From Struthidea cinerea (taxonomy: Eukaryota; Chordata; Aves; Passeriformes; Corcoracidae), in the NCBI GenBank assembly GCA_013397865.1, contig VZTI01004803.1:1531787-1595786 (forward strand): a stretch of DNA of 64,000 nt, written 5' to 3'. This document shows, in pieces, positions 38,979 through 50,476 of the stretch. Below the pieces are notes generated by a model. That model searched no databases. It saw only the letters and a program-made list of their open reading frames with translations, and was not told the DNA's origin. How positions within the stretch are numbered: the stretch's first letter is position 1; every line of letters begins with the position of its first letter. The translations under genes were made by a program, and so were the position numbers.

Positions 38979-39201
38979 TTTCTTATTTTCTTACAGAAGC
39001 TTAAAATCTTTTACACAAAAAAAGCAATTCTACTACAAACTCACCATGCTCTTTTCTTGATTTTCTTGAAGAAGCTTAAAATCTTTTACACAAAAAAAGC
39101 AATTCTACTACAAACTCACCATGCTCTTTTCTTGATTTTCTTGAAGAAGCTTAAAATCTTTTACACAAAAAAAAGCAATTTTACTGCAAGCTCATCATGC
39201 T
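38979..39201 (+). repeat. 75-bp minisatellite, about 2.8 copies
   Basis: The unit starts AGAAGCTTAAAATCTTTTAC and recurs at 38995, 39070 and 39145, an exact 75-bp period. The first two units are identical base for base. The third has an extra A in the A-run and several changes (TTTTACTGCAAGCTCATC) before similarity ends near 39201. Short T-rich sequence from about 38979 resembles the end of the unit. The period is a multiple of three, so frames stay open through it, but nothing suggests coding. It lies about 600 bp after an FMN1 exon. Confidence 0.95.
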
Positions 39202-40221
39202 CAACATATCACAATTCATTTGTAAAGACCTACAGTGGTAATGTTGTCATGCTTTGGAAAAAAATCGAGCAATTACTTTCAGCGTGAAATTTAAATTCAG
39301 GTGCTAATTCCACATTGACAGAGGTTTAGATTAAAATGTCTGTAAAAGTACCAGCAAAAGTAGTACGCTCATTTACATTTGCATTTTCCATTTTGCTTCG
39401 AATCAGTGGGGCTTTTAGGTTCATGTAAAGTAGATTTTTTGAAGGACTAGATGTAGAAGTTAGGAATTCTCAATTGTCAACCTTATAAGCATTGTTTTAT
39501 AGATTGTACAGTTTTAAAACACATGAAAGTTGTAGCTTTTTGTATCATTTATTGATTGATTTTGGAAGCTGGCGACTGCAAATATTTACAAAGAATCTTT
39601 TATTTCCTTGTGTCTAAATCAATACACAAATTTGGTTTACATGTTAAAAACTGTAAAATAAACAGTCCCAAACACATAGCTATGGTCATGATAAAGTCCA
39701 TCTCAGGGATATATTTTATGCTGAATCATGACTTATTTTTATTCCAAAAGCAGTTAGGAGGAATATAAATTAACTACCCAAGGAAAAAAAAATCCAGACT
39801 ATACATCCTTTCCTTTTTGTATAATTGGCACCTCGCTAATGGTACACAATGATCCCTTCAATTAAATTGATTTGAAATGCCTTGTGTTTTAACAGTACAT
39901 AATTTCCTTACTTTCTTACAATAATCAAGAAATCTTTGTAAGTAGACTGCTAAATTTTGTGCCTTCATACTTGGGTGTGAAGGTGAGAATTTCTTGTGGT
40001 TTAGTAGTTATATCAATCAAATCTACAAATAAAAACACACAACAAATACATCATCGGTTCCTCTGATGGATGCCTTTATTCCATGTTCAAGGTAAAGCAA
40101 TACCAGTAGAATGTAGAGCACCAGTTATTGTAATACTTCAGAGTGCTGACACTTTCTGGATCATGTAGAGTGTTTTTCAGAGCTCACTTCGAATTATTTT
40201 TGCAAAGTTCCATTAGTCTCC

Positions 40222-40243
40222 AAAGGACAACTCATTGTCCTTT
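40222..40243. repeat. Perfect 9-bp inverted repeat with a 4-nt loop
   Basis: AAAGGACAA, then CTCA, then TTGTCCTTT. It lies in an FMN1 intron, inside a block listed as a candidate regulatory element. Confidence 0.85.
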
Positions 40244-40874
40244 ACATTCAAAATCTGGGTGATTCATCAAGACGATGAGCTGTTAAAATGAGGAGCCTTG
40301 TGTAATTAGTAAATTGGAATGACAGAAGAGCTGTTTTCATCATCCTAAATTGTTTTGTATTGTGCTACTGAAAAGAAGAACATCATGAAATGAATAGATT
40401 AGAATGATGGAAAAGCTTTTCTCATCATGTGGCAAATGTCTTGTAAAGTCATGACCGTTTAAGGGTCCTGTATAACAAAGTATGAAACTAAGAGCTGATG
40501 AACTGCTGTCCAAAAAAGTTTGAAAGCAAGCTAAGAGTCATTGTGCACATTGGTAACTAAAAACCTTAGAATGACAGGAATGGACAGCTGTCTTCCTTAA
40601 CTGGGTAATTAATTGGATGCACTATTTGTTGTGCATTTTTAAAGATTGCAGTTTAATTAAAAAAAAAGAAAGCAGAACTTTTTATCATGAACCCATTTGT
40701 TTTGAAGGAAATTTTAAAGAGGAGGAAACACCAACGTAAGTCAGTAATTTCAAAATTAGGTTCTGAAACTGAGGCATTGATACCATTATGTGAACATGTT
40801 TCCAATTGGATTGCCTTTCAAATTTCAGGAACTGGAGAAACCCGATGTAAAATGTGTATGAATTAGCTAGTCAT

Positions 40875-40915
40875 ATTTATTTATTTGTTTGTTTGTTTGT
40901 TTATTTATTTATATA
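40875..40915 (+). repeat. TTTA/TTTG tetranucleotide microsatellite
   Basis: A compound tract of TTTA units, then TTTG units, then TTTA units again, ending in TATATA. The symmetric arrangement suggests that A-to-G changes spread by slippage inside a TTTA array. Confidence 0.95.
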
Positions 40916-43900
40916 CATTTATATAGGAATGTCAATAGTGGATTGTAATTTGTCTTTCAAGAAATGTGACACTGAAAATTAAAAATTTAATTATACAGAA
41001 TTGTCGTTATTCAAAGGAATAATTAAAAATGTATTAGGTTAAACTCAATAGTAGTAAAAATAGGTCAAAAGGTCTATGATTCAAAAATTAAAATTTTTAT
41101 ACTCCAAACTATCTACATTGTGTTGTATAACAGACAACTTTTAAATCTCTGAATTTCAGGAAAAAAGAGTGCTCTCTTTAACTAAATGAGAGTCTCAGCT
41201 GCGAAGAGTCTGTTTTGTCTAAAGCTACTTGGCTCCCAAATGTAACACAACTGTAGAAATCTAATGAGATTTCTATGAGACCTTTTCTTAAAGTAAAGGA
41301 AACACTTCAACTGAGCTGGCCTGCATTTAACCTACCATGAAAATAAATTAGCTGCCTGTAAAATATAGTTGAGTCATTGTCTCTTTCCTGGACAAAATTT
41401 GCACACCATTTAGGGATGCAAGACAGAGTTACAGATAGATAACAAATTATGATATGATATATGATAGGATAGGATGCATAAATGACTATAGGGATAAAAT
41501 GAAAACAATTTTCCAAACCATATGCCTGATAGGAATATGAAGACATTTTAGTTTCCCTTCAATACCAAAATTTAAGTACAATGAAATAAAATTTGCTTTG
41601 ACAATCACATCTTCATCTGTGACAAACAGCTTAGTGTAAATGTACCAAATGTTGGAAACTTTTTTTATTGTGCTGTTTTGCATCAAAATTCAGTTTTGTT
41701 GTTGACAGCTTTATAATTTACAATTTGTATGCATTCAGGTGCATCAATTGCTTTTATGCTTTTTTCTGTTTATATAATTTTAAGATGATAACTGAATTGA
41801 AAAAAGAAAGGTTGGAATTTTTGGCAATAAAGCACTTACAGCACAGTAGATTGCGTATATTTTCACTGTCACTTCCTTTTCTTAGACTACTAATTTTATT
41901 TGCAGTGGGCACATCTATGAATTCAGAACCAAAACAAATACGTATTTATAACACCTTAAATCCATTATACATATATATATGAATGCCCATCCATAAATCT
42001 ATTAAAGCATTCAAGATGTGTTAAATTACATTTTAAGAGGACGTCCTAGACAAGTTTGAAATAGGGAAAAAGTATAAATACAGAAGAAGTACTAGTAGTT
42101 TGCAGTGAGTTTCATCACAAACTGTGATAGTGTTTTGCAAAATAAATGTGACAAAGATTTTAATATTGTGTTTATGTCTGTTGTCCTTTAAATATGAAAT
42201 AATTGAATAGAAAAGAAATTATTGCACTTTATTTAACTCACTGCTGACACTTGCAAAGATAAGGTTGCTACAATGGTTACTGTACTGGATGAAGTCATCT
42301 CTTTCAGATTGAATATGCATACAAATAGGTCAGAATTCAGAAATCAAAAACAGAACCAAAATTTGCCTCAATAGCTGGAGAAGACACAATCATTATTTAA
42401 TGAACAGAATTATATATTTCATCTTGAAAACAGGAACACTTTGTCACAAGATGTCACAGATGGCAAAAGCTTGCATTGCTTCCAAATGATGACAATACAA
42501 AATTATATTAGAAAAACCTATGAAGGATTTACACATGAAGAGAGTTTCCAGCTGCAAAACCATTCTGGGGATTATCACTGTAGGCTTTTGCTGTCTTTAT
42601 GTACTCCTAAGTATCTGCCAGTGGCCATCCCAGATGTACTGAAGTATATTTTTGTTCTGTAGCCCTTTTCTTCCGATTAGTTTTTCTTATGCACCGGCTT
42701 TCCTAAAATCATAAAAATCAATTTTTATTCCTTGTGACTACAGGGATAAAATTTCTCACTCACTTTGTATAGATAAACCACTGTCAGTAGATCCAGAAAA
42801 AACCAAACATATCAAACTTATTGGCACTTTGAGGTTTGGTGACAAAATCCACTGACAACATACATTTTACTGTATTTGTACTGATTTAGTTAGTGAACAT
42901 TTATTCTAAATGCAATATAATTTAAAGATTTGATCAGTAATGACCAAGTTCTTTCCAGAAGGTGTAGGCCTGAAGGCTTGATAGGCAATTGTATTGAACA
43001 ACACGGTAGTAGAAGTGGCAATGTTCAAACTTCATAGTCTGGTATAAGCCTCCTAATTTTAAAGCTAACCAAGTACTCTGTGAAATCATCTGCCAGGCCA
43101 GGTAATACACAGACATCTGTCTTCTAAAATTTTGAGACTGAAACCTAACCTGTTACATTCCATGGGCTAACTGTTTTCAGGAGATGGTGCTGTGACTTGA
43201 GGTTTAGTTGATGAGCTGCATACAGAAATAGGACTGAGAGTAGAAAGGCATTTAACACATGAAAGGAATTTGAGCTCTGGGGATGTTTCTTAGTCCTAAG
43301 GGAAGTCACTGTTCAGCTGGGTTAAGGATCTGGACTGGGTATGCAGCTTGGCTCTAGATTGAGCAGTTGATGTTGACTGTAGCTGCCTCCACCTGTTCAT
43401 CTCCACCCATATCTGAAATTTTGTTTGCACAACATTTCCTTATGCCAAAACGGTTTTACGGGAGAAGTTTAAACTTGTAGTCATGGGAAGTTCAGGTGGC
43501 ACAAAACTGTCATTCCAAGCTATTTCATAACCCACAGCTATCCACATAGCCCGCCAGCTGCGTGAAAGGAAGTGTAGAAGCAAAAAGAATGGATTTTCTA
43601 GAATATTGAGATGCTGAGAGAGAACCAGATAATTTGGTCTCTGTTGTCGCACAACAGCAGAGCCGGAGCATGAATAGCAATTGGTTCATTTACAAGCGAT
43701 TCTGGTTTTCCTAACTGGGGAATTTCAGAGGGGTAACGTGCCACTTCACTCCACCATCTGTCTGACTTGAGTGGAAAGCAGGGATGAAAATGATGATCAG
43801 TTTATCTGGTTAGTCCCTGGCTTGGTAATATCTTTTCCTTTAAGGAAAAAAACTTATTTTCCTGAACTTACAAAGGAAACTTTTTTATAATAAATACAGC

Positions 43901-44377
43901 TTGTGTTTAGATTAAGTTTCTGCATCCCTAGGTCCAAAATAAAAATAATTTTAAATAAAAATAATGTCTTTATTTTTCACTAATAGCTTATAATTTAAGA
44001 GGCTTGGCTTTTATCCAATTTACAGGGGAAGACACCACCTGCCACATAGAGGCAGGAAAAAGCTGATTACATTCCCATTAATTATAGTAAGGATACATGT
44101 GCAGTAGTGGAGTCATGGTTCTCATATTTAAAAACACATTGTTTTGATAATTTAATTCAATATTTTTTCCATATTGTGTGCTAATGTGCAGTACTGCTCA
44201 GTTTGACACCACATCCTCTTTATTCATTAAGGTGTATTAACTTCTTTTGATCACAGCTGAAGGAGAATAGCTTTTCTTTTAAACACATCCATGTTGCAGC
44301 TCATCAGATTTGAAGGGTTAACTGACCCGCATTCCGTAATGTTTTTGCCTCATGATTGCTTGCTAAGTTCGCTTATC

Positions 44378-44995
44378 AGTCAGGTTGGAAGGAACCACAG
44401 TGGGTCACCTGCTCAAGCAGAGTCATCCTGGAGCACATGGCCTGGGATTGCATCCATGTGGTTCTTGAATATTTCCAGTGAGGAAGACTCCTCAACCTTT
44501 CTGGACAATCTGTTCCAGTGTGCAGTCGCCCTTGTCTCTTGTGTTGAGATTCAGCTACTCTACCATCCTTTCTGGTCTCTTTGTCCTCTCCAGTGCTCTC
44601 TGTCCAAAACTGTCCTTGTCACTGTGAGCTGTAAATTGTGGCCCTCCATCTCAGGGTTTGATTCTGTTTCAGCACTCTCACTGTAAAAACCTTCTTCCTC
44701 ACACCTAATCTAAACTGACCTTTTCCTTAAAAACCATTGCCCCTTTTCCTTTGCCACAGGCCCTGTTTAAAGTTTGTCCCCATCTTTCTTATAAGCCCCC
44801 TTTAAGTATTGGAAGGCCACAATAAGGTTTTCCTGAAGCTATCTGAACCCCAGGCTGAACAAGCCCAGCTCTCTCAGTCTTTCCTTGCAGAAGAGATTTT
44901 TCAGCCCTCTGGTCATTTTTGTGGCACTCCTTGAGATCTGCCCCAACAGGTTCATGTCTTTCCTCTGCTAAGGAGTCTAGAGCTGGATGTGGGTA
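44378..44995 (-). mobile_element. CR1 LINE fragment, minus strand, with an internal non-CR1 insert
   Basis: Diagnostic reverse-orientation CR1 blocks include CAGGTTGGAAGGAACCACAG, GAATATTTCCAGTGAGGAAG, CTGTTCCAGTGTGCAGTC and CAGGCTGAACAAGCCCAGCT. Alignment in mind to a standard CR1 3' region breaks near 44531 and resumes near 44672 (CACTCTCACTGTAAAAA), leaving about 140 bp that I do not recognise as CR1. The copy is old and diverged. The 131-residue open frame across it is not a gene. Confidence 0.82.
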
Positions 44996-47560
44996 AAGAA
45001 CAGTTGTGAGTGTTTGTAAGTTTTGTTGGAAGGCTGTCACAGCTTTTAATGGATGAGATGTGTTCATATTTAGGATTTTTTAAATGAAAATAAATAATTT
45101 AAGAAATTAAACTTCTGCTGTTAGCCACTTCTGTGATTTTTGAATTGGATAGTGTTCATATTATTTCATTTTTCTCATTTCAAGTATAGTGCTTTCAAAC
45201 ACAATAGCCAGTATACACAATAGTAGCTTATCCATGTTTAACAAGGAAGTATTTTTATTTATAAGGCACCTTTAGAGTATTGATTCACTGATGTAATTAC
45301 TGAGCTAACAACTTCCCTGAAATTTAGCCGTCTGATTTTTTAAAAATCCAAATAATTACATTCTTTTTAAATTATGTAGTACAGTTCTGGTAGTGCCTGC
45401 TCATCTTATCAGTCTTATGTTAGTGATGACTTTTTTCCCTAGAAGGTCAAAGTGTAATGCATAATTAGTCTGTCATTTTTATGAGCCAGATATTACATTT
45501 TTCAAATCCTGTTAGTGAGTTGTTTTATTTTTATTTTGTATTCCAGACTATTCATTCTATTTTTAAAAATCCAGGTTTCCTAGAAATAGTGCAAATATGC
45601 CATAAAATACACAGAGGTAGGTCTAAATCAGGCATAATTTTCTTTTTAAGCCTAAAAGTTTGTAATCCCTGTAATTCTCCCTTTGGATGAAAGTGTGGAT
45701 TCCAGACATTTTAAAACTATTTGAAAACACTTCTAGGACCAGCAAGAATGTGATCAAATAGAAAATGTGCTCAAAATAGGGAAGAGTTTAGAAGCTGATC
45801 ACTTGGTGTGATTCTGCTGAACCTGAAGACTGCCTTGAAACACATCATCATCTTTGCATAAACGTTGTAGCTATGAGGAATAGCACGCTGTCCAGTGGGT
45901 GCAGTCATCCAGCATTAGAAGTAAACTGTGCAGATTAACAAAAATAAAAAGATGGAATGGTGTGTTGTCACGTAGTTGATTACAGGTAGAAACAGGGAAC
46001 ACTAAGTTCTAAAAATATACCAGCTGTATTTAAAAAATACACAGAATAATAATTTCATATGTGTGTATTTGAGGGTGTAGTTACAGCTCGAATCAATGCT
46101 GCAGCTAAACAGTGTTGAAAATAATTTTAGTTGAAAGTAGTGTAACTTTTTCCTCCTCTTCTTAAGCACTGGAAAGTGAGACAACACCAGGAACTATCCA
46201 ATAGATGCTAAAATATATAGAGAATAAATATTTTGTTTCCAAAACTGATAACATTTCCAACACTGATAAAGACAGTAACGAACTTATGAATGTGTTCTGT
46301 ATTTTAAAAAGAATCTAGCTTGCTGCTAGTATTGCAGCTATAATCCACTTTCCTTTTTGCTTTTCTTCCAAAATTCCTCAAAAATTGAGTGTGTCGAAAG
46401 TGGTTTGAACTGGACGTGGTATTTTAAATACTTTTTGACTGGCCATAGCAATTATTTCTGCCAGTGGAAAAAGTTAAATAGGACAAGAAAGTAGAATTTT
46501 TCAGTTCGAGAGTGCCAAGAAATGTGTTGCTTCTAGTAAAAGACTGACTTGGTGTACGTTACTGAAAATTGCTTTTCTGAGTTCTCCTTGCTTGTAAAAA
46601 TTCACTCCCAACCTCTTTCCTTTAGGATTTTGCATATAGAATTATAAAATAGGTGTATGTACCATCAGTATTATAGAGGCACTTAGCACTGGGCAGATCC
46701 TCTGTTAGGAGTGCCAAGAATTTTCCTTCCTTTTTATCACTGTTTAGCACATAATTTCCCATGCACTTTCCAGTCCATACAAGGAGAATCAAGTCCCTTT
46801 AATTCTTCATTTCTCCTTTTCCTCCTGATGAAACTCCTCATTGGGTTCTTGTTAAATCCCCACAGAAAGAAGGGTTCTGTATGCAAGACCCTGAGAGCAA
46901 AAGGCAAGAAGCAGAGGAATCAGATCTGTGTTCTTCTTTCCCCTTGTCTCTACAGGACTTTTGGCAGACTAGTCTGTAGCTCCACACAAGACAGCTTAAA
47001 CTACCCTGAGACAAGAACTTGTTGTACCTCCTATTGCCACATCAGTGAGGCTGCTCAGTCAATGCCATCTAAAGCAACACGGAAAACATTAAGAAAAAAG
47101 TGGCAGATGCTTTCCTTTCAAGGTTTTCAGAGGAAATATAATGTGTAGCCTGGCAAATGGCCTGCTAAAATAGCATATTCTATGTGTACAACAGATTAGG
47201 CCAGCTAGCTCTTCTTTTTTTTCAGAGGAGGATCTTTTTGCCTTGATAGCACAGCTTTTTTGTTGGGAAAGATATTCCATAAAATCCAGATCCTGCAAGA
47301 ACAGAGAAATCATTTTCCTGATGACATTTTCAGTGAGCAATACAGACAGGCTGTCCTTTTGCTTTTGATTTTCTCCATTTGAAAATGTACTTTGATCTAC
47401 TTTCGGTACTTTTTGAAGTGCCTTTGAATAGAAATAGTAGTTTGTTGGGTTAGTGTGCCTAAAAAAAGTTACTGGTGGGGCTTCTTACAAAGTATATACC
47501 AAACAGAGCCAGAACACCTTTCATTTCATCAAATCTAATGACATCTTTTCTGTGTTTCAG

Positions 47561-47645
47561 AATTAAAGTCGCTCAGCAATCGGTGAGCAAGTTAACTGCA
47601 GAGAAGAAAGTTGAAACGAAGAAAATCAATCCTACAGCTAGCCTG
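47561..47645 (+). CDS. FMN1: FMN1 coding exon (basic tail, likely Spire-interaction region)
   Basis: After arginine (CG from the previous exon plus A), this exon encodes IKVAQQSVSKLTAEKKVE followed by TKKINPTASL. It follows the FH2 domain and is rich in lysine. In FMN-group formins this C-terminal tail holds the formin-Spire interaction sequence that binds the KIND domain of Spire; that role is known for the family and inferred here. The acceptor is TCTTTTCTGTGTTTCAG ending at 47560. The donor is CTG|GTATGA with GT at 47646. The 85-nt exon converts phase 2 to phase 0, so skipping it would shift the frame into the final exon. The long intron on its left contains a 145-residue open frame ending about 400 bp upstream, which is not part of this exon. 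Confidence 0.95.
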
Positions 47646-48701
47646 GTATGATCTGGTTTTCAGTATAACATTTGAAGGGGTTTTGTGACACCATTCTTGT
47701 CATTCAGAATACTGGCTGGTTTCTACTGTTGTTGTAGAGTGTAGTGTTCTTAGTTTGAATGTATCAGAGTGATTTTCTTCCCAAGGAGAAATGTTAAAGC
47801 TTATGCCCTATGGTAGTCCAACAGTTACGTTTAAAATTTAGTTCAGTTGTGCCTAAGCATGGCTCTGCTATTTTAGATAACAAAAAGAGCTGCTTTTGTG
47901 GTTTCTTCTTCCCTTCTACTGTAGTCTCTTGTATTTTCTTCCAAGTGCATTGAAGCTCACTGCATATATTTGTCCAATGGCTGGAGTGCCTGGTTTTTTC
48001 AAAACCTTGAAAATCTTGTTTCTCTGTTGAATAGTGGTAGAAGGGATTAAATCCCCATTTTATTCCTTGCTGTGCACCAGTGTTTTCAATACAACACAGT
48101 AAGAGGTCTAATAATTTGCACTGTATGTAAATCCTTTTTTTGTCTGTGTGCAATGCACATAGGTTAGACCAGAATTTCTCAAACTCTACAAGGCAAGAGA
48201 CTGAGGGAAGGAAATGTACATGAGGAATCAGTGTATTATTTCCATTCTCAGCAGAGCATGTCAGTTGGAGATCAGGCAGCAGAGATATGAATGACTACAT
48301 CTGGGAAGAGGTCATTAAGCAAGATCATCTAGCTAATGCTAAATTAGAGCCTTTATGTCACCACAAACCATTCCAGACACGAGAAGGTATTCGAGTCACA
48401 TGAATTTGAAATGTATCTGGTTTTCTCTAGCTGCACTGATAGAGAAACACTTCACAGATGTGTGTTTTTAAAGGTACACAGTATTTGACAAGTATGTAGC
48501 TAAAGCAAACTCAGCTTTTCCACAGTAAGTAATGAACTGGTTTTAAACCTTCTTTGAGTGCTCCAAGCATTTTTTAATTAAAGAAAACAGGAACTGTGAC
48601 TTGTTTCCCCATATTCTACACCAAATGTTCATGGCAACTTGAGAGGAGATGGAAAATTACAGACAAGAATTATAATAGAACTCTTTTTTTTTCTTTAACA
48701 G
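47646..48701 (+). other. FMN1: FMN1 last intron, about 1.06 kb
   Basis: This is a short intron with donor GTATGA and acceptor TTTAACAG after a T-rich tract. A 119-residue minus-strand open frame (47794-48153) lies inside it and is treated as chance. No repeat is recognised. Confidence 0.85.
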
Positions 48702-48746
48702 AAAGAAAGACTACGTCAGAAGGAAGCCAGTGTGACTGCCAACTGA
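48702..48746 (+). CDS. FMN1: FMN1 terminal coding exon with stop codon
   Basis: The last coding exon encodes KERLRQKEASVTAN and then TGA (48744-48746), the expected formin-1 carboxyl terminus. The acceptor is a long T-rich tract ending TTTAACAG at 48701. The preceding exon ends on a complete codon and this one starts on a complete codon. The basic tail continues that of the preceding exon, and the two together form the likely Spire-contact segment. The intron between them is only about 1.06 kb, the shortest here. A longer overlapping open frame beginning at 48596 shares this frame through the acceptor but its 5' portion is intron. Sequence after the stop is treated as 3' UTR in the same exon. 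Confidence 0.94.
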   Translation, partial: KERLRQKEASVTAN

Positions 48747-49718
48747 AAGAAGAAGAACGAAAACGATGGAGTGATTTCATACCTTGCATGATGCTTTACT
48801 ACACCCATGGCCCAAGAAGCACCTTATGTTAGATACTGAATTCTGCTTTGCTGATCTGTCCCAGGACAATCCATTAAAGACTTTTGAGTTATTCAGAGGG
48901 GTTTGTGTGTTCAATGGAGGGAGTTCTAAGAAGGTTTTTATATGGGAAGTCAAAATTATTTTCTGTAACTCTTCCTTACATTGCTTAAAATGCATCTTGT
49001 TGTTAATGATTAATTAAAATATTCTGTGCATAATGTATTAATATGGAAGAGCTAAAATGAGCATTTTGGATGCTGAGTTAAGTTATAACTAACAACCTGT
49101 AGGTTATTTACAGGGCTTTATGTAGATGAAAGCAAATATGCCATTCGGTTCACAAAGGTCTACTGCATCATGTTTTTTGTTACTTCAGCAGTAACTGAGG
49201 TAAAATTGACTGATTCTAAACAATTTTACAGTGTCTAAGTATTGGATACGTCTTTCTAAAACTGATTAAATGTAATTATAGATTCATGCTGTATTTTACT
49301 ATAAATATTTTTATAGAAGCTTCATCTTATGCCATTCATTGAAATGGGAACAATATTTTGCACATAAAAAGGAATATTCAAATTCTTTAGTTTTATGATT
49401 GATGGCATAACTGATTTATTATTTTTATGGTTTTAATCTAACATTTCCTAAATTTTGAGCTTCAAAAGAAAAAATGATAAAATGTATATTTTTATTTCAG
49501 TATATATTGCAAATATCAATTCCGTAAAGTGATGAGTTTATAGGTCATTATTCATTAAGATACAATATCTCTCCCTGAAGTTACGCATTTGCCATTAAAT
49601 ATTTGACTTTTAATTCCATTGAAAGTTTTCTTTTAAACGGCAAATATCTCACTCTAAAATACATTATGCAGCCTGCTCTTGTCCCCCTATATTTGTACGA
49701 AGAATGTGTCCAGCATAC

Positions 49719-49743
49719 CTATATATTTTTATATATATATATA

Positions 49744-49786
<43 letters not shown>

Positions 49787-49922
49787 GCACACTCTCTCTA
49801 TATATCAAAAAATATACTTATATTGGCCCTATTGGTTCAGAAGAAGCCACTGTGATATAAATACAACACTGCTCAACACATTTTCCAANTATATACACAC
49901 ATATATATATACATATATATAT
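49719..49922 (+). repeat. TA-rich microsatellite tract with an ambiguous base
   Basis: A (TA)n run, perfect over about 49746-49783, is followed by an ACACGCACACTCTCTC transition, then a unique stretch, then a second TA/CA tract from 49890 to 49922. Base 49889 is N. The tract lies in the FMN1 3' UTR region, and open frames through it (Ile/Tyr runs) are artefacts of the repeat. Confidence 0.95.
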
Positions 49923-50470
49923 ACTTAATATAATAAGTAAAACTTGAGAAAGAAATAACAGGGTCTTACTGTCCTCCTGTAACATTATAACCATTGCCAT
50001 AAAGTAGCAGAGCCTGAAAATAACCCTACTGAGTATCTACCATTACTTGAAGATTTTTACTGCATTTTAAGGATTTGGATTCTCAGGAGGAGAAATCTTG
50101 AAGCAGAAGTTAATTTAAGGTAAAACAGAGAAGTGATTCTGCTTGCTGTCCACAAGAGAGAAACCGACTTTATGATAATGGTGTATGAAGTTGGTTACAA
50201 AGAGAAATTAGGTGAAGCAAAAAGGTGCAAAAAGCTAGTAGGGGGAAAGCATTAGTCCTTTTCTTTGAAACTGGAACGAATATACATGAGACAGACATCA
50301 GTTATCATACAGCAAATTCGATAGAGAGACTGAGATGAAACCTAGGCAAAGTCATCCCTAGCAGTGTACATTTATATTAAGGAAAATAGCAGTTGTGGAG
50401 ACTCATTCATAAATTAACTTAAAATTTCACTGCAGGTTTCTTAAATTAGTATCTCTCTCATTCCTGCATA

Positions 50471-50476
50471 AATAAA
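50471..50476 (+). promoter_or_regulatory. Candidate poly(A) signal AATAAA for FMN1
   Basis: This is the first canonical AATAAA after the FMN1 stop codon. It is followed within about 40 bases by a GT-rich stretch (TTGTAGGTTTGGG near 50500), as expected for a downstream cleavage element. Earlier ATTAAA variants at 49013, 49265 and 49594 are alternatives. Such hexamers are frequent by chance in AT-rich DNA. Confidence 0.35.

Larger units (their letters stand above)
38387..47560 (+). other. FMN1: FMN1 intron, about 9.2 kb
   Basis: This intron joins the 150-nt exon to the 85-nt exon. It contains candidate non-coding elements at about 38620-38960 and 40060-40640, a 75-bp tandem array (38979-39201), a TTTA/TTTG microsatellite (40875-40915) and a minus-strand CR1 with an internal insertion (44378-44995). 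The longest open frame of the window (46711-47148) lies here but shows no protein family or splice support. Confidence 0.85.

Noticed and set aside
44291..44686. 131-residue plus-strand open frame
   Set aside because: Most of it is antisense CR1 sequence and its insert.
46711..47148. 145-residue open frame, the longest in the window, plus strand
   Set aside because: It lies wholly in an FMN1 intron, matches no family I recognise, has no splice or promoter context and has ordinary intron composition.
47794..48153. 119-residue minus-strand open frame
   Set aside because: It sits in the last FMN1 intron and shows no domain.
49603..49928. Ile/Tyr-rich open frames
   Set aside because: They are translations of the TA microsatellite.
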